NCBI RefSeq assembly: GCF_001552195.1
Contig: NZ_BCQS01000017.1
Coordinates: forward strand, 62,001-126,000
Direction of reading: 5' to 3'
Source of the DNA: Actinomadura latina NBRC 106108
GTDB lineage: Bacteria; Actinomycetota; Actinomycetes; Streptosporangiales; Streptosporangiaceae
Length of the DNA stretch: 64,000 nucleotides
Shown: one piece after another, positions 8,359 to 17,146 of the stretch
How the letters are laid out: every line of letters begins with the position of its first letter
How positions within the stretch are numbered: position 1 is the stretch's first letter
Notes under the pieces: model-generated
Told to the model about the DNA's origin: nothing
Databases searched by the model: none
Seen by the model: the letters and a program-made list of their open reading frames with translations, nothing else
Made by a program: the position numbers and the translations under genes

Positions 8359-9168
8359 TCATGCGCGCCGCTTGAAGGCGCGCAGGGACAGCGGGGCGAA
8401 CACCAGGGAGATGCCGACTCCCCAGGCCAGGGCGATCATGGAGTGTTCGAGGACGGGGCCGCCCACCAGGAGACCGCGCATGGCCTCGACCAGGTGCGTC
8501 ACCGGGCTGTTGTCCATGACGTACGCCACCGGGCCGGGGATGCCCTCGGTCGACTTGATGAACGCGGTGCTGAGGAAGCTCAGCGGGAAGATCACCACGA
8601 ATCCGAAGATCTGCACCTTCTCCGGCTCGTTGACCTTCATCGCGATGTAGACCGAGGTCCAGGAGAACAGGATCGCGAAGGTCAGCAGGAGCAGGAACGC
8701 GGTGATCAGCGCGATCACGTTCGTCTCGACGCGGAAGCCGATGGCGAAGCCGACCAGCAGCAGGATCACCATCGACCACGCCTGCTTGACGGTGTCGGCG
8801 ATGATCCGCCCGGCGAGCGGGGCGCTGCGCGCGATCGGCAGGCTCCGGAACCGGTCGAACACCCCCTTGGTGATGTCGGTGTTCAGCCCGAAACCGGTGC
8901 TCATCCCAGCGAACAGGGCGTTCTGCGCGATGATCCCGGGGATCACGACGGGCAGGTAGGCGTGGACGCTGCCCTCCATCGGCGGACCGAACACATACGC
9001 GAACAGCAGCACGAACATGATGGGCTGGATGGACAGGTCCAGCAGCTCCATCGGGTTGTGCTTGATCTGGACGAGGTTGCGCCAGGCCAGCGTGGTCGTG
9101 TTGAGCAGGGCCGTGCCGGGGGCGACCCGCTTGGACAGATCCTGCGGCGCGAGCGACGCGGTGGTCAC
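8359..9168 (-). CDS. ABC-2 type permease of a DrrAB-family exporter
   Basis: A 269-residue membrane protein with about six hydrophobic segments, for example PIMFVLLFAYVFGPPM, SMVILLLVGFAIGFRV and ALITAFLLLLTFAILFSW. It includes the DrrB/ABC-2 features FGLNTDITKGVFDRFRSLPIARSAPLAGR and the late P-V-T-xLVEAMRGL motif. It is the membrane half of an exporter of the daunorubicin-resistance type; the substrate cannot be read from sequence. Its GTG start overlaps the TGA of the upstream ATPase gene (GTGA), so the two subunits are translationally coupled and made in matched amounts. Confidence 0.9.
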   Translation of the reverse strand: MTTASLAPQDLSKRVAPGTALLNTTTLAWRNLVQIKHNPMELLDLSIQPIMFVLLFAYVFGPPMEGSVHAYLPVVIPGIIAQNALFAGMSTGFGLNTDITKGVFDRFRSLPIARSAPLAGRIIADTVKQAWSMVILLLVGFAIGFRVETNVIALITAFLLLLTFAILFSWTSVYIAMKVNEPEKVQIFGFVVIFPLSFLSTAFIKSTEGIPGPVAYVMDNSPVTHLVEAMRGLLVGGPVLEHSMIALAWGVGISLVFAPLSLRAFKRRA

Positions 9169-10157
9169 GTGGACGCCCCTTCCTTGTCGACGGACTGGGC
9201 CAGCTCGCCGGCCTCGGCGTCGATGTCGTCGGTGTGGTGGCCGGTGAGGGCGAAGAACACCTCGTCCAGGCTGGACTTGCGGAGCGACAGCTCGCCGACC
9301 GCGACGCCGGCGTCGTCGAGGCGGCGGACCACCGCCGGCATGATCTGCGGATCGGTGATCGGGGCGCTGATCAGGCCGTCGCGCACCTCGGGGACGGCCC
9401 CGGCCAGCTCGCCGACGATCCTCGCCGCGGTGCCGCCGTCGGCCGCGTGGACCGGGCGCACCTCCAGCACCTGCCCGCCGACCTGCGATTTCAGTGTGTC
9501 GGACGTGCCGTGCGCGATGGCCTCGCCGCGGTCGATCACGATGATGTCGTCGGCCAGCTGGTCGGCCTCCTCCAGGTACTGCGTGGTGAGCAGGACGGTG
9601 ACGCCGTCGTCGGTCAGGCCGCGGACGATCTCCCATAGGCCGTTCCGGCTGCGCGGGTCGAGGCCGGTGGTGGGCTCGTCCAGGAAGAGGATCTGCGGCC
9701 GCCCGACCAGGCTCGCCGCCAGGTCGAGGCGGCGGCGCATCCCGCCCGAATAGGTCTTCGCCGCGCGTTCGGCGGCCTCGGTGAGCTGGAACCGCTCCAG
9801 CAGTTCGGCGGCCCGCGCCTTGGACGCCCGCCGGGGGATGCCCAGCAGCCGCCCGATCAGGACGAGGTTCTCGGTGCCGGTCAGCATCTCGTCGACCCCG
9901 GCGTACTGGCCGGTCAGGCCGATGAGCTGCCGCACCTTGTGCGCGTCCCGGACGACGTCGAACCCGCCGACCTGCGCGCTCCCGGCGGTCGGCTCGATCA
10001 GCGTGGCGAGGATGCGGGTCATGGTCGTCTTGCCGGCGCCGTTCGGCCCCAGCACCCCGAGGACCGTCCCGGGTTCCGCGGTGAGCGAGACGCCCGCCAG
10101 CGCCCGGGTCTCACCGAACCGCTTCTCCAGGCCCTCGGCCTGGATCGCGTAGGTCAT
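9165..10157 (-). CDS. ABC exporter ATPase, DrrA family
   Basis: A 330-residue nucleotide-binding subunit. Walker A is GPNGAGKT (about 38-45), the DrrA-type Q-loop region reads IGLTGQYAGVDEMLTG, the ABC signature is TYSGGMRRRLDLA, Walker B is ILFLDEPTTGLDPRSR, and the switch region is VLLTTQYLEEADQLAD. The C-terminal 90 residues are the DrrA accessory domain ending in SLDEVFFALTGH. ATG at 10157 has an AGGAGA Shine-Dalgarno. It heads the two-gene operon; a tandem damage-type promoter repeat lies about 140 bases upstream. It energises drug or lipid export by the partner permease. Confidence 0.93.
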   Translation of the reverse strand: MTYAIQAEGLEKRFGETRALAGVSLTAEPGTVLGVLGPNGAGKTTMTRILATLIEPTAGSAQVGGFDVVRDAHKVRQLIGLTGQYAGVDEMLTGTENLVLIGRLLGIPRRASKARAAELLERFQLTEAAERAAKTYSGGMRRRLDLAASLVGRPQILFLDEPTTGLDPRSRNGLWEIVRGLTDDGVTVLLTTQYLEEADQLADDIIVIDRGEAIAHGTSDTLKSQVGGQVLEVRPVHAADGGTAARIVGELAGAVPEVRDGLISAPITDPQIMPAVVRRLDDAGVAVGELSLRKSSLDEVFFALTGHHTDDIDAEAGELAQSVDKEGAST

Positions 10158-10298
10158 GTGATCTCCTGGTGTTCGTCTGCCGGACGTCTGTGCCCCTCCG
10201 ACCGGGGGCCAGCCAAAATATGCGGTGTCCGGGGTGGTGTGCATTCGGTTTTTCCGCCGCCCCTGCCAAGCTCTGCCAGATGCGTGAGACGCGTGCTC

Positions 10299-10343
10299 AA
10301 CTTCGCATCCGCCACTGACAAAGTCGCATCCGCCACTGACAAA
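10299..10343 (-). promoter_or_regulatory. Tandem RecA-NDp/PafBC-like promoter repeats
   Basis: Two 20-bp direct repeats, 21 bp apart (10303-10322 and 10324-10343). Read leftward, each contains TTGTCAGTG, eight bases (GCGGATGC), then GACTTT or GAAGTT. The published actinobacterial DNA-damage promoter of the RecA-independent class, bound with PafBC, is tTGTCRgtg-N8-TAnnnT. Both copies match the 5' element fully and the spacing exactly, with G for T at the first -10 base. They point toward the DrrAB-like operon, about 140 bases from its ATG. Confidence 0.6.
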
Positions 10344-10436
10344 ACGTCGCCGGCGCCGCGATCGTGCCGCCGTTTCCGGTGATCGGTCCCGGACGGACCG
10401 GCTGTAGGGGGCCCCGCGGCGTTCTAAACTCGCGGT

Positions 10437-10997
10437 GTGACGACGGTGCGGCGCGGTCACCAGAGGGACGGCGGGGGGCCGCGCCCGCCGCGGCTGCGGC
10501 CGCCCGAACACCGGGTCTCGCCCCGCGCCATCGCGCACTGGGCGATCGAGTACCTGCTGCTGTGGGGGCTCGCGTTCGGGCTCGCGCTGGGGGTGGCCGC
10601 CTGGGTGGGCGACTCCGACTGGGACGCCCTGCCCGGCTGGGTGTCCGGCCGCGTCGGCTGGCTGCCCTACATCGTCGGCGCCGCCGGGCTCCTCATGGTG
10701 ACCGTCGCGCCCGTCTGGCGTTACCGCGTCCACCGCTGGGAGGTCAGCGCCGACGTCGTCTACACCCGCACGGGCTGGTTCAGCCGCGAATGGCTTCTCG
10801 TGCCCGTCGGACGCATCCAGACCGTCGACAGCAAGCAGGGGTGGATCGAACGGATGCTGGGGCTCGCCACCATCGAGGTCAACACGGCCTCCCACACCGG
10901 CTCGTCGGAGGTGTCCGGGCTGCCCGTGGACGTCGCCACCCGGCTGGCCGAGGACCTGGCGCACCGCGCCCACGACCTCCGCGACGACGCGACGTGA
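10437..10997 (+). CDS. Bacterial PH-domain membrane protein (YdbS-like)
   Basis: A 186-residue protein with two membrane helices (about 40-60 and 78-98) and then a bPH_2/DUF304 domain that opens with VHRWEVSADVVYTRTGWFSRE and continues VPVGRIQTVDSKQGWIERMLGLATIEV, the classic signature. Together with the next gene it forms the YdbS-YdbT pair common in Firmicutes and actinobacteria; a role in envelope or antimicrobial-compound tolerance has been proposed, so function is tentative. The GTG at 10437 has no ribosome site; a TAAACT box at 10425-10430 lies seven bases upstream, which suggests a leaderless mRNA. Confidence 0.88.
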   Translation: MTTVRRGHQRDGGGPRPPRLRPPEHRVSPRAIAHWAIEYLLLWGLAFGLALGVAAWVGDSDWDALPGWVSGRVGWLPYIVGAAGLLMVTVAPVWRYRVHRWEVSADVVYTRTGWFSREWLLVPVGRIQTVDSKQGWIERMLGLATIEVNTASHTGSSEVSGLPVDVATRLAEDLAHRAHDLRDDAT

Positions 10998-12424
10998 ACG
11001 TGCGGCTGCACCCGCTCACGTTCGTCGTCGGCGCCGTCCGCGAACTCCTCGCCCTCATCGCCGCCGGAGCCACGGGCCTCCTCGTCGGCGGAATGTCCAC
11101 GGCGTTCTACTTCACCCTGGTCGGCCTCGCGCTGGGGCTGCTCTTCCACATCGCCAACTGGATGACGTTCACCTACGTCCTGCACGACGACCGCATAGAA
11201 CTGCGGCGGGCCCTCATAGGACGGTCGGTCAAGAGCATCCCGCGCGACCGCATCCGCGGCGTCGACATCAGCGCGAACCTCCCGCACAGGCTGCTCGGCC
11301 TGGCGATCGTCCGCATCGACGCGGGGGCGGACGGCGGCGAGGGCGAGCTCAACGCCGTCTCCCTGCGGGAGGCTGAACGGCTCCGCCGCGTCCTGCTGGC
11401 CCGGGACGCCCCCGCCCCGCCCCGCCGCGTCCTCGCCCGCATGCGCCGCCGCTGGTACGTGTACGCCCCGCTCAGCGGCGCCTACCTGCTGACCCCGTTC
11501 GCGGTCGCGGGCAGCCTCCTCGGCACCCTCTACAACCTCGGGGACGACCTCGGGCTGATCACGCGGGAGCGCGTGGAGGACTTCGGCCACGACGTGGTCG
11601 GCCTGTCCACGGCCCTCGTCGTCGCGCTGATCATCCTCGTGCTGATCGCCATGCCGGTCATGTCGGTGATCGCGTTCATGCTCTTCAACTGGGACTTCAC
11701 CGTCCACGAGCGGGACGGCTCCGTCGTCGCCGAGCGCGGCCTGCTCACCCGCCGCAGCGTCTCCCTCGAACGCCGCCGGCTGCGCGGCGTCGAACTCACC
11801 GACAACCCGTTCGAGCGCCTCGCCCGCGTGACCCGCGTCGGCGCCCTCATCACCGGCCTCGGGGACGCCGCCCACCGGGGCCGCCTGCTGCCCGCGGCCC
11901 CCCGCCCGGTCTCCGAGTCCCTCGCCGCCCGCGTCGTCGGCAACGTCCCCGGCCCCCTGATCGCGCACCCGCCCGCCGCGCGGAGCCGCCGCGTCGCCCG
12001 CGCCGTCGCGCCCCCGGCCGGCGTCGCCGTCCTGGCCGTCCTCGCCGGCCAGCCCTGGGTCGCCGGCGCGTGCGCCACCGCGGCCGTCCTCGCCGTCCCC
12101 CTCGGCCTGGACCGCTACCGCCAGCTCGGCCACGCCTCCGACGGCGAGCGCCTCACCGTCCGGTCCGGTTCGCTGCGCCGGCGCCAGGTCGTCGTCGAGC
12201 ACAGCGCCATCGTCGGCTGGCGCGTCCGCCGCACCCTGTTCCAGCGCCGCCTCGGCCTGGCCACGCTGTTCGCCGCCGTCGGCGCGGGCGACGGCGGCTA
12301 CTCCTCGGCCGACATGGCGGAGGGGGACGCGGTGGCGCTGGCCGCCGCGATCACCCCCGAGTGGCTGACCCCGTTCCTCGCCGCCGGCGCGCCGCCTAGT
12401 CGGGGCGGCGCGCGCCGAACATGA
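10994..12424 (+). CDS. Bacterial PH-domain membrane protein (YdbT-like), multi-domain
   Basis: A 476-residue membrane protein with helices near 12-55, 155-175, 200-230 and 335-370, and three PH-type units: TYVLHDDRIELRRALIGRSV-IPRDRIRGVDISANLPHRLLGLAIVRID (about 57-110), FTVHERDGSVVAERGLLTRRSVSLERRR (about 235-265), and a C-terminal one beginning ERLTVRSGSLRRRQVVVEHSAIVG. The GTG start overlaps the stop of the preceding YdbS-like gene (GTGA), so the pair is co-translated. Its 3' end overlaps the convergent sepH gene by 29 bases. Confidence 0.85.
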   Translation: MNVRLHPLTFVVGAVRELLALIAAGATGLLVGGMSTAFYFTLVGLALGLLFHIANWMTFTYVLHDDRIELRRALIGRSVKSIPRDRIRGVDISANLPHRLLGLAIVRIDAGADGGEGELNAVSLREAERLRRVLLARDAPAPPRRVLARMRRRWYVYAPLSGAYLLTPFAVAGSLLGTLYNLGDDLGLITRERVEDFGHDVVGLSTALVVALIILVLIAMPVMSVIAFMLFNWDFTVHERDGSVVAERGLLTRRSVSLERRRLRGVELTDNPFERLARVTRVGALITGLGDAAHRGRLLPAAPRPVSESLAARVVGNVPGPLIAHPPAARSRRVARAVAPPAGVAVLAVLAGQPWVAGACATAAVLAVPLGLDRYRQLGHASDGERLTVRSGSLRRRQVVVEHSAIVGWRVRRTLFQRRLGLATLFAAVGAGDGGYSSADMAEGDAVALAAAITPEWLTPFLAAGAPPSRGGARRT

Positions 12425-14309
12425 TCTCGTCCCAGGACGGGACGGAGGCGCGCTTGGCCTTGGACTTGCGCCGCCGCGCCGGCCGCTGCGCCGGCGTGCT
12501 CTCGCTGCTCGCCGCCGCGGCGGGCGAGCCGGTGGCCGGCTTGTCCTGAGCGGCGGGCATGGTCGGACGGGTGCCCGGCTTCTTCTTCGCCGGCGCCCGC
12601 GCAGGCTGCCGCGGCGCCGGCGGCTTCTGCACCGGGGCGGCCCTGCCCGCGTCCGCCGCGCCACGCGACCGCTCCTCGGCGTCCGGCCGCGCGTCGGGTT
12701 CGTCCCCGTCCCGCGCCCGGGCGGCCTCCCCGGCCACCTCGTGCGCTTCGTGCGCTTCGTGCGCTTCGCCGGTCTCGTCCTCGTCCTCGTCATCCGGCTG
12801 GACGGCTTCGCCCGCCGCCACCTCACGCTCGTCCCGCACTGCCGCACCGGACTCGCCGCGCGTTCCCTGGGCGCTGTCACCCTGACGTGCATCGCCGGTT
12901 TCGTCGTGGTCTTGCGGCTGGACGGTGTGGTTCGCCGGGGTGGTGTCGCCGGCCTGTGCCACCTCGTGTTCGTCCTGCGCCGAGGTGCCGCGCGCCTCTT
13001 GCTGTGCTTGGCCGGCTTCTTCGGTTGTCCGGACGTCCGTGCCGGTCGGTGCCGTCTCACGTTCGCGGCGTGCTTCCTGCGGCTGGGTGTCCGTGCTCTG
13101 GGTCGCCGGGGAGGTCTCGCCGCCCTGTGCCGTTTCGCGTTCGTCCTGCACCGACGCGCCGCGCGCCTCCTGCGGCGCTTCGCTGACCTCCTGCTCGCGG
13201 GCGCCGCCCGCCGTCGCCTGGCGCTCGTCCAGCGCCGGCCGGCGTGGCTCTTCGCGGCCGCGCTCATCCCGGGACGGGACGCCCGCACCCGCACGCTGCC
13301 GTGCTTCGCCTTCGTCGCGTGCCCGCGAGGCGTCGCGCAGGCCGGTGGCGGGGTCGTCCCGCGTGCCCGCGTCCTCGGCGCGCGGACGGACCGCCTCGGG
13401 TTCGCGGGTCTCGGTGAGGTCGAAGTCGTCCTCGTCGTGGGGGCGGGGGGTGGCCGGAGCCTGTGCCGCCTCGTGCCGTCCGAGCGGGGCGGAGGCCTCG
13501 CGCAGGGGGGCGGTCCCGGGCGGTTCGCGGAAGGCGGGGCGCGGGTCGATCATGCGGCCGCGCTCGATGATGTACTCGCGGGGCTCGGCGGCGCGGAGGG
13601 ACCCGGGAGGGCCGGGCTGCTCCGGTTCGGGCGGTAGGCCGCGCACGTCGCGGTCGCGGTCGCTGCCGACGACCTTCATCGCGGGACGGCGCGGGACGAG
13701 CGGGGTGACGGTGTCGGAGAGCGCGTCGTCGTCCCATTCGACGGAGGTGAGGCGGGCGGCGATCTCGTCCAGCGGGGAGACGTGCCGGCGGCGCGGGTCG
13801 AAGGTCCACTCGGCGGCGTGCGGGCGGCCGCCCTCGAAGAAGGACAGCCGGACGCGCCAGGTGCCGTCCTCGCACTTCCAGGAGTCCCACTCGACCTCGT
13901 CCAGGTCGACGCCGCCGCGGCCGAGGCGCTCCTCGACGGTCTCGCCGAGCGGCGGGCCCGGGGTGGACTCGCCGGGCCGGCGGACGGAGACGCGCTGCGC
14001 CTGCTGGGCCATGTACTCGCGTTCCTGCAGGACCGGCCCCTCGAACCAGCGGACGCGCTCGACCGGGATACCCGCCGATTCGGCGATCTCCTCAGCGGTC
14101 TCGCCGGAGCGGATGCGGGCCTGGATCTCCTTGGGGCGCAAGGGATTCTCCACTTCGATCTCGAACTGGCCGAGGCGGGAGAAGTGCCCACGGACCGCTG
14201 CGCGGAGCCGGTCGTCGACGGGCAGGGTGAACCGGGTGCCTCGGCCCGCGGTGGCCAGGACGAGGTACGTACCGTCCTCGCTGACCGCGACGAGGCGCAG
14301 CTCCTGCAT
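12396..14309 (-). CDS. sepH: Septation protein SepH (DUF3071) with expanded repetitive linker
   Basis: A 637-residue cell-division protein. The N-terminal DUF3071 domain (about 1-220: MQELRLVAVSEDGTYLVL, with a helix-turn-helix-like part TAEEIAESAGIPVERVRWFEGPV) is conserved in SepH, which in Streptomyces and mycobacteria binds FtsZ and promotes its assembly. The conserved C-terminal peptide RASVPSWDEIMFG is present. Between them is an acidic, Gln/Glu/Thr-rich disordered linker of about 350 residues with near-repeats (QEARGASVQDERETAQ, QEARGTSAQDEHEVAQ, AVRDEREVAAG; also AHE three times). Known SepH proteins are usually much shorter, so the linker is expanded. ATG 14309 has an AGGAAGGA ribosome site. 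Confidence 0.9.
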   Translation of the reverse strand: MQELRLVAVSEDGTYLVLATAGRGTRFTLPVDDRLRAAVRGHFSRLGQFEIEVENPLRPKEIQARIRSGETAEEIAESAGIPVERVRWFEGPVLQEREYMAQQAQRVSVRRPGESTPGPPLGETVEERLGRGGVDLDEVEWDSWKCEDGTWRVRLSFFEGGRPHAAEWTFDPRRRHVSPLDEIAARLTSVEWDDDALSDTVTPLVPRRPAMKVVGSDRDRDVRGLPPEPEQPGPPGSLRAAEPREYIIERGRMIDPRPAFREPPGTAPLREASAPLGRHEAAQAPATPRPHDEDDFDLTETREPEAVRPRAEDAGTRDDPATGLRDASRARDEGEARQRAGAGVPSRDERGREEPRRPALDERQATAGGAREQEVSEAPQEARGASVQDERETAQGGETSPATQSTDTQPQEARRERETAPTGTDVRTTEEAGQAQQEARGTSAQDEHEVAQAGDTTPANHTVQPQDHDETGDARQGDSAQGTRGESGAAVRDEREVAAGEAVQPDDEDEDETGEAHEAHEAHEVAGEAARARDGDEPDARPDAEERSRGAADAGRAAPVQKPPAPRQPARAPAKKKPGTRPTMPAAQDKPATGSPAAAASSESTPAQRPARRRKSKAKRASVPSWDEIMFGARRPD

Positions 14310-14783
14310 GCGTGTCCTTCCTGCCCTGTCCTGATGGCACGGAGGACGCCGGATCGCTCGGCCGTGCTCTCACGGCCGGCCGCCCGATGCCCACCGAGGG
14401 CGCATGCGTGCCCTTTCCCCCGGGTTCCCGAGTCTCTCTTCCGGACACACCTGCTGCCAGCACCGTACCCGGCATGTCCGAACATCGCCGCTCTCGAAGC
14501 CCCCTTCACGAGGTCGAAGAGGGCACCTGACCAAGCTTGCCCGCGCCGCGACCCGCGAGAGGGCGCCATGCCCGATTCTTGTGCATCCTTTTCCACACCG
14601 TGCCTGACGAGCCTGTCCGGTTCCAGTGGTGGACGTTGCGAGAGTCACGTCGTGGGCAGGAACACGCAGATCTTCCGATTACGTTCTTGATCAGGGGGAT
14701 TTAGTCAGGGCCCGGGCGAAGCTCGCCGATGGAACGGCGGCGGGCGGGGGGCCGGACGGACGCAGACAGGGGTGAACGCAGGC
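14310..14783. other. Intergenic region between divergent sepH and a membrane protein gene
   Basis: 474 bases hold the ribosome site of sepH at the left end and presumably two divergent promoters. No open frame with coding character, RNA gene or long inverted repeat was seen. An A/T-richer stretch at about 14667-14705 (CGATTACGTTCTTGATCAGG and following) is the likeliest place for the rightward promoter, but I cannot assign boxes. Confidence 0.5.
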
Positions 14784-15701
14784 ATGCCGCGCAAGCTGCC
14801 GGATCTCAGTACGACGCAGCTGATCGCGAGTGCGGCGGCGACGGCGGTCGCCGCCCTGGGGGCGTCCTACCTGGGCGTGTACGGGACGATCATCGGCGCG
14901 GCCCTGATGAGCTTGATCTCGACGGCGGGGTCGGCGGTCGGCAAGCACTACCTCGACCAGGGCCGGGACCAGATCAAGGAGCTGACGCACCTGCAGACCG
15001 CGGTGCGGCGGCGGACGGCGGCCGAGAGCGCGGCGGACGAGGCGAGGAGCGCCGACCCGACCCGGACCGCGGTGTGGTCCGGGGACCCGAACGCGACGCG
15101 GTTCGATCCGTTCGGCGACCCGAACGCCACCCGGCTCGATCCGGGCGGCGACCCCGGCGCCACGCGCCGGGACCCGGTGGACGCGGTCGCCGGCTCGCTT
15201 GCCGGGGAGGCGGGCGAGGACGCGGTGCGCGAGGTCGTCCGCCGGACGGCGTGGCAGAACACGGTCGAGTGGGCCAAGGCGCACTGGGCGAAGCTGGCGG
15301 TGTCGTCGGCGGCGGTGTTCGCCATCGTCATCGGCGGGATCACCGCTTACGAGGCGGCCACCGGCGAGCCCATCGGCGGGGGCGGCAACCGGGGGCTGAC
15401 GGTCACCAACGTGGTGGACGGCGGCGGCGGGCAGCCGGACGGCACCCCGTCGCAGGACCCGTCCGGAGGCCCCACCGAGCCGGGCACGACCCCGAGCCAG
15501 GAGCCGACCGGGGACACGCCCTCGACGGACCCGGGGACGCCGGCGCCGCAGCCGACGGATCGGCCGACCGAGCAGCCCACGCAGCAGCCGACGACCCCGG
15601 TGCCCACGGCTCCGGCCACGCCGGCGCCGACAGGGGGCCAGCAGGACGGCGGGGCCGGCGGCGGTCAGGGCGTGGAGCCCCCGCAGACCCCGGCCGGCTA
15701 G
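14784..15701 (+). CDS. Two-helix membrane protein with DP-x-ATR repeats and Pro/Thr-rich tail
   Basis: A 305-residue protein. An N-terminal Gly/Ala-rich segment (about 9-50) is hydrophobic with small residues, a second clear membrane helix lies near 170-190 (KLAVSSAAVFAIVIGGITAY), and the outer 100 residues are Pro/Thr/Gly-rich and probably extended outside the cell. Between the helices are three short repeats, DPNATRFDP, DPNATRLDP and DPGATRRDP. ATG 14784 follows AGGGGTGA; an in-frame GTG at 14772 is an alternative. I do not recognise a characterised family. The stop TAG overlaps that of the convergent oxidase gene (CTAG). Confidence 0.75.
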   Translation: MPRKLPDLSTTQLIASAAATAVAALGASYLGVYGTIIGAALMSLISTAGSAVGKHYLDQGRDQIKELTHLQTAVRRRTAAESAADEARSADPTRTAVWSGDPNATRFDPFGDPNATRLDPGGDPGATRRDPVDAVAGSLAGEAGEDAVREVVRRTAWQNTVEWAKAHWAKLAVSSAAVFAIVIGGITAYEAATGEPIGGGGNRGLTVTNVVDGGGGQPDGTPSQDPSGGPTEPGTTPSQEPTGDTPSTDPGTPAPQPTDRPTEQPTQQPTTPVPTAPATPAPTGGQQDGGAGGGQGVEPPQTPAG

Positions 15702-17008
15702 TCGCCGAAGACCTGCGTCGTGTACGGGTTGGCGAAGAGGCGCTGGGGGTCCAGCTCGTCGCGCAGGGCGCGGAAGTCGCCGAACCGCGGGTAGACCTTC
15801 TCCAGGTAGGACGCGTCGCGCGTGTGGAGCTTGCCCCAGTGCGGACGTCCGCCGAGCGCGGTCAGCAGTTCCTCGACGCCGCGGAAGTAGTCCTCATGCG
15901 GGTCGCGGTGGTAGACGTGCACGGCGATGAACGCGCTCTTCCGCCCGTGGGCCATCGACAGCCAGGCGTCCTCCTGCGGCAGGAGCCGGACTTCGATGGG
16001 GAAGCTGATCCGCCAGTCGCGCTTGGTGAACAGGGAGCGGAGTTCGCGCAGCGCCGGGACGAGCTCCTCGCGCGGGATCGCGTACTCCTGTTCCTTGAAG
16101 CGAACCGTCCGCGGGCTCGTGAAGATCTTGTAGGACGTGTCGCTGTACGTGCGGGCTCCGAGGGCCTTGGCGGACACCTTGTTCACGAACGGCGTCGTGG
16201 CCGGCGCCAGGTGCGTGGCCTTGTTCACGACACCGAAGACCGTGTTCGACAGGAACTGGTCGTCGAGCCAGTACCGGAACTTGGACACCGGCTCCGGGGG
16301 GCCCTCGACGCGGTTGTTGCGCTTGGTCAGGCAGCCCTCGGTGTGCGGGAACCAGTAGAACTCGAAGTGCTCGTTGGCGGCGTCGAACTCGTCCACGCGG
16401 GACAGGACCTCGTCCCACTTCATCGGCTCCTCCTGCGCGCGCAGGAGGAACGACGGGACGGTCCGCCATGTGATGGCGGTGACGACGCCGAGCGCGCCGA
16501 GACCCGCGCGTGCGGCGTCGAACAGGTCGGGACGCTCCTCGCGCGAGCACGTGACGGTGCTGCCGTCGGCGAGGACGATCTCCAGCGCGGTGACCTGGGA
16601 GACGAGCCCGGCCGCGTCACGTCCCGTGCCGTGCGTGGCGGTCTGCAGGGCGCCGGCGACGGTCTGCTCCTGGATGTCGCCCATGTTCGCCAGCGCGAGA
16701 CCGTGCTCGTCCAGCACCTGGTTGAGCACGTGCAGCGGGAGCCCCGCCTCGACGGTGACCAGACCGGTGGCGGTGTCGACCGAGCGGACCGCGGTGAGCG
16801 CCGTGGGACGCAGCAGGACGCCCTCGGCGACGGCGGCGCCGGTGAAGGAGTGCCCGGTGCCGGTCATGCGGACGGTGAGGCCGTCGCCGGCGGCCGACCG
16901 CACCGCCGCGGCCACCTCGTCGGCGGTGCGCGGCGTCACGACGCGCCGCGGTGTGGCCTGCTGGTTTCCCGCCCAGTTCTGCCACGTTCGGGTGTTCTCG
17001 GGGGACAT
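15698..17008 (-). CDS. FAD-linked sugar-1,4-lactone oxidase (D-arabinono-1,4-lactone oxidase type)
   Basis: A 436-residue vanillyl-alcohol-oxidase-fold flavoenzyme. The N-terminal FAD domain (about 10-180) includes TGTGHSFTG, where the His is the usual covalent FAD attachment residue of gulono/arabinonolactone oxidases, and ATHGTGRDAAGL. The C-terminal ALO domain carries the diagnostic GRPHWGKLH motif near residue 390 and ends with DPQRLFANPYT. The family oxidises aldonolactones or alditols; the actual substrate here is unknown. It appears monocistronic and divergent from the lytic transglycosylase gene. Confidence 0.9.
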   Translation of the reverse strand: MSPENTRTWQNWAGNQQATPRRVVTPRTADEVAAAVRSAAGDGLTVRMTGTGHSFTGAAVAEGVLLRPTALTAVRSVDTATGLVTVEAGLPLHVLNQVLDEHGLALANMGDIQEQTVAGALQTATHGTGRDAAGLVSQVTALEIVLADGSTVTCSREERPDLFDAARAGLGALGVVTAITWRTVPSFLLRAQEEPMKWDEVLSRVDEFDAANEHFEFYWFPHTEGCLTKRNNRVEGPPEPVSKFRYWLDDQFLSNTVFGVVNKATHLAPATTPFVNKVSAKALGARTYSDTSYKIFTSPRTVRFKEQEYAIPREELVPALRELRSLFTKRDWRISFPIEVRLLPQEDAWLSMAHGRKSAFIAVHVYHRDPHEDYFRGVEELLTALGGRPHWGKLHTRDASYLEKVYPRFGDFRALRDELDPQRLFANPYTTQVFGD

Positions 17009-17146
17009 GCGGCGACTCTACTCGGCAAATGATTGTGAGGAAAGTTCATGTTTCGGGGCCGGGGGAGAGCGTGGAACCGGCGATAACGTACGATCCCGTA
17101 ACCACGGCTGGGTAACCGTCCGTAGCGAGACTCGTTGGGAAATGTT

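Noticed and set aside
10760-13294. 844-codon minus-strand frame spanning the PH-domain and sepH genes
   Set aside because: Crosses several well-supported genes in antisense or another frame and is Arg-rich low complexity.
17009-17146. Possible ydaO-type (c-di-AMP) riboswitch before the lytic transglycosylase
   Set aside because: The leader has GGGTAACC words and such riboswitches do control cell-wall hydrolases in actinobacteria, but the conserved core helices and junction sequences are not visible and the region is short.
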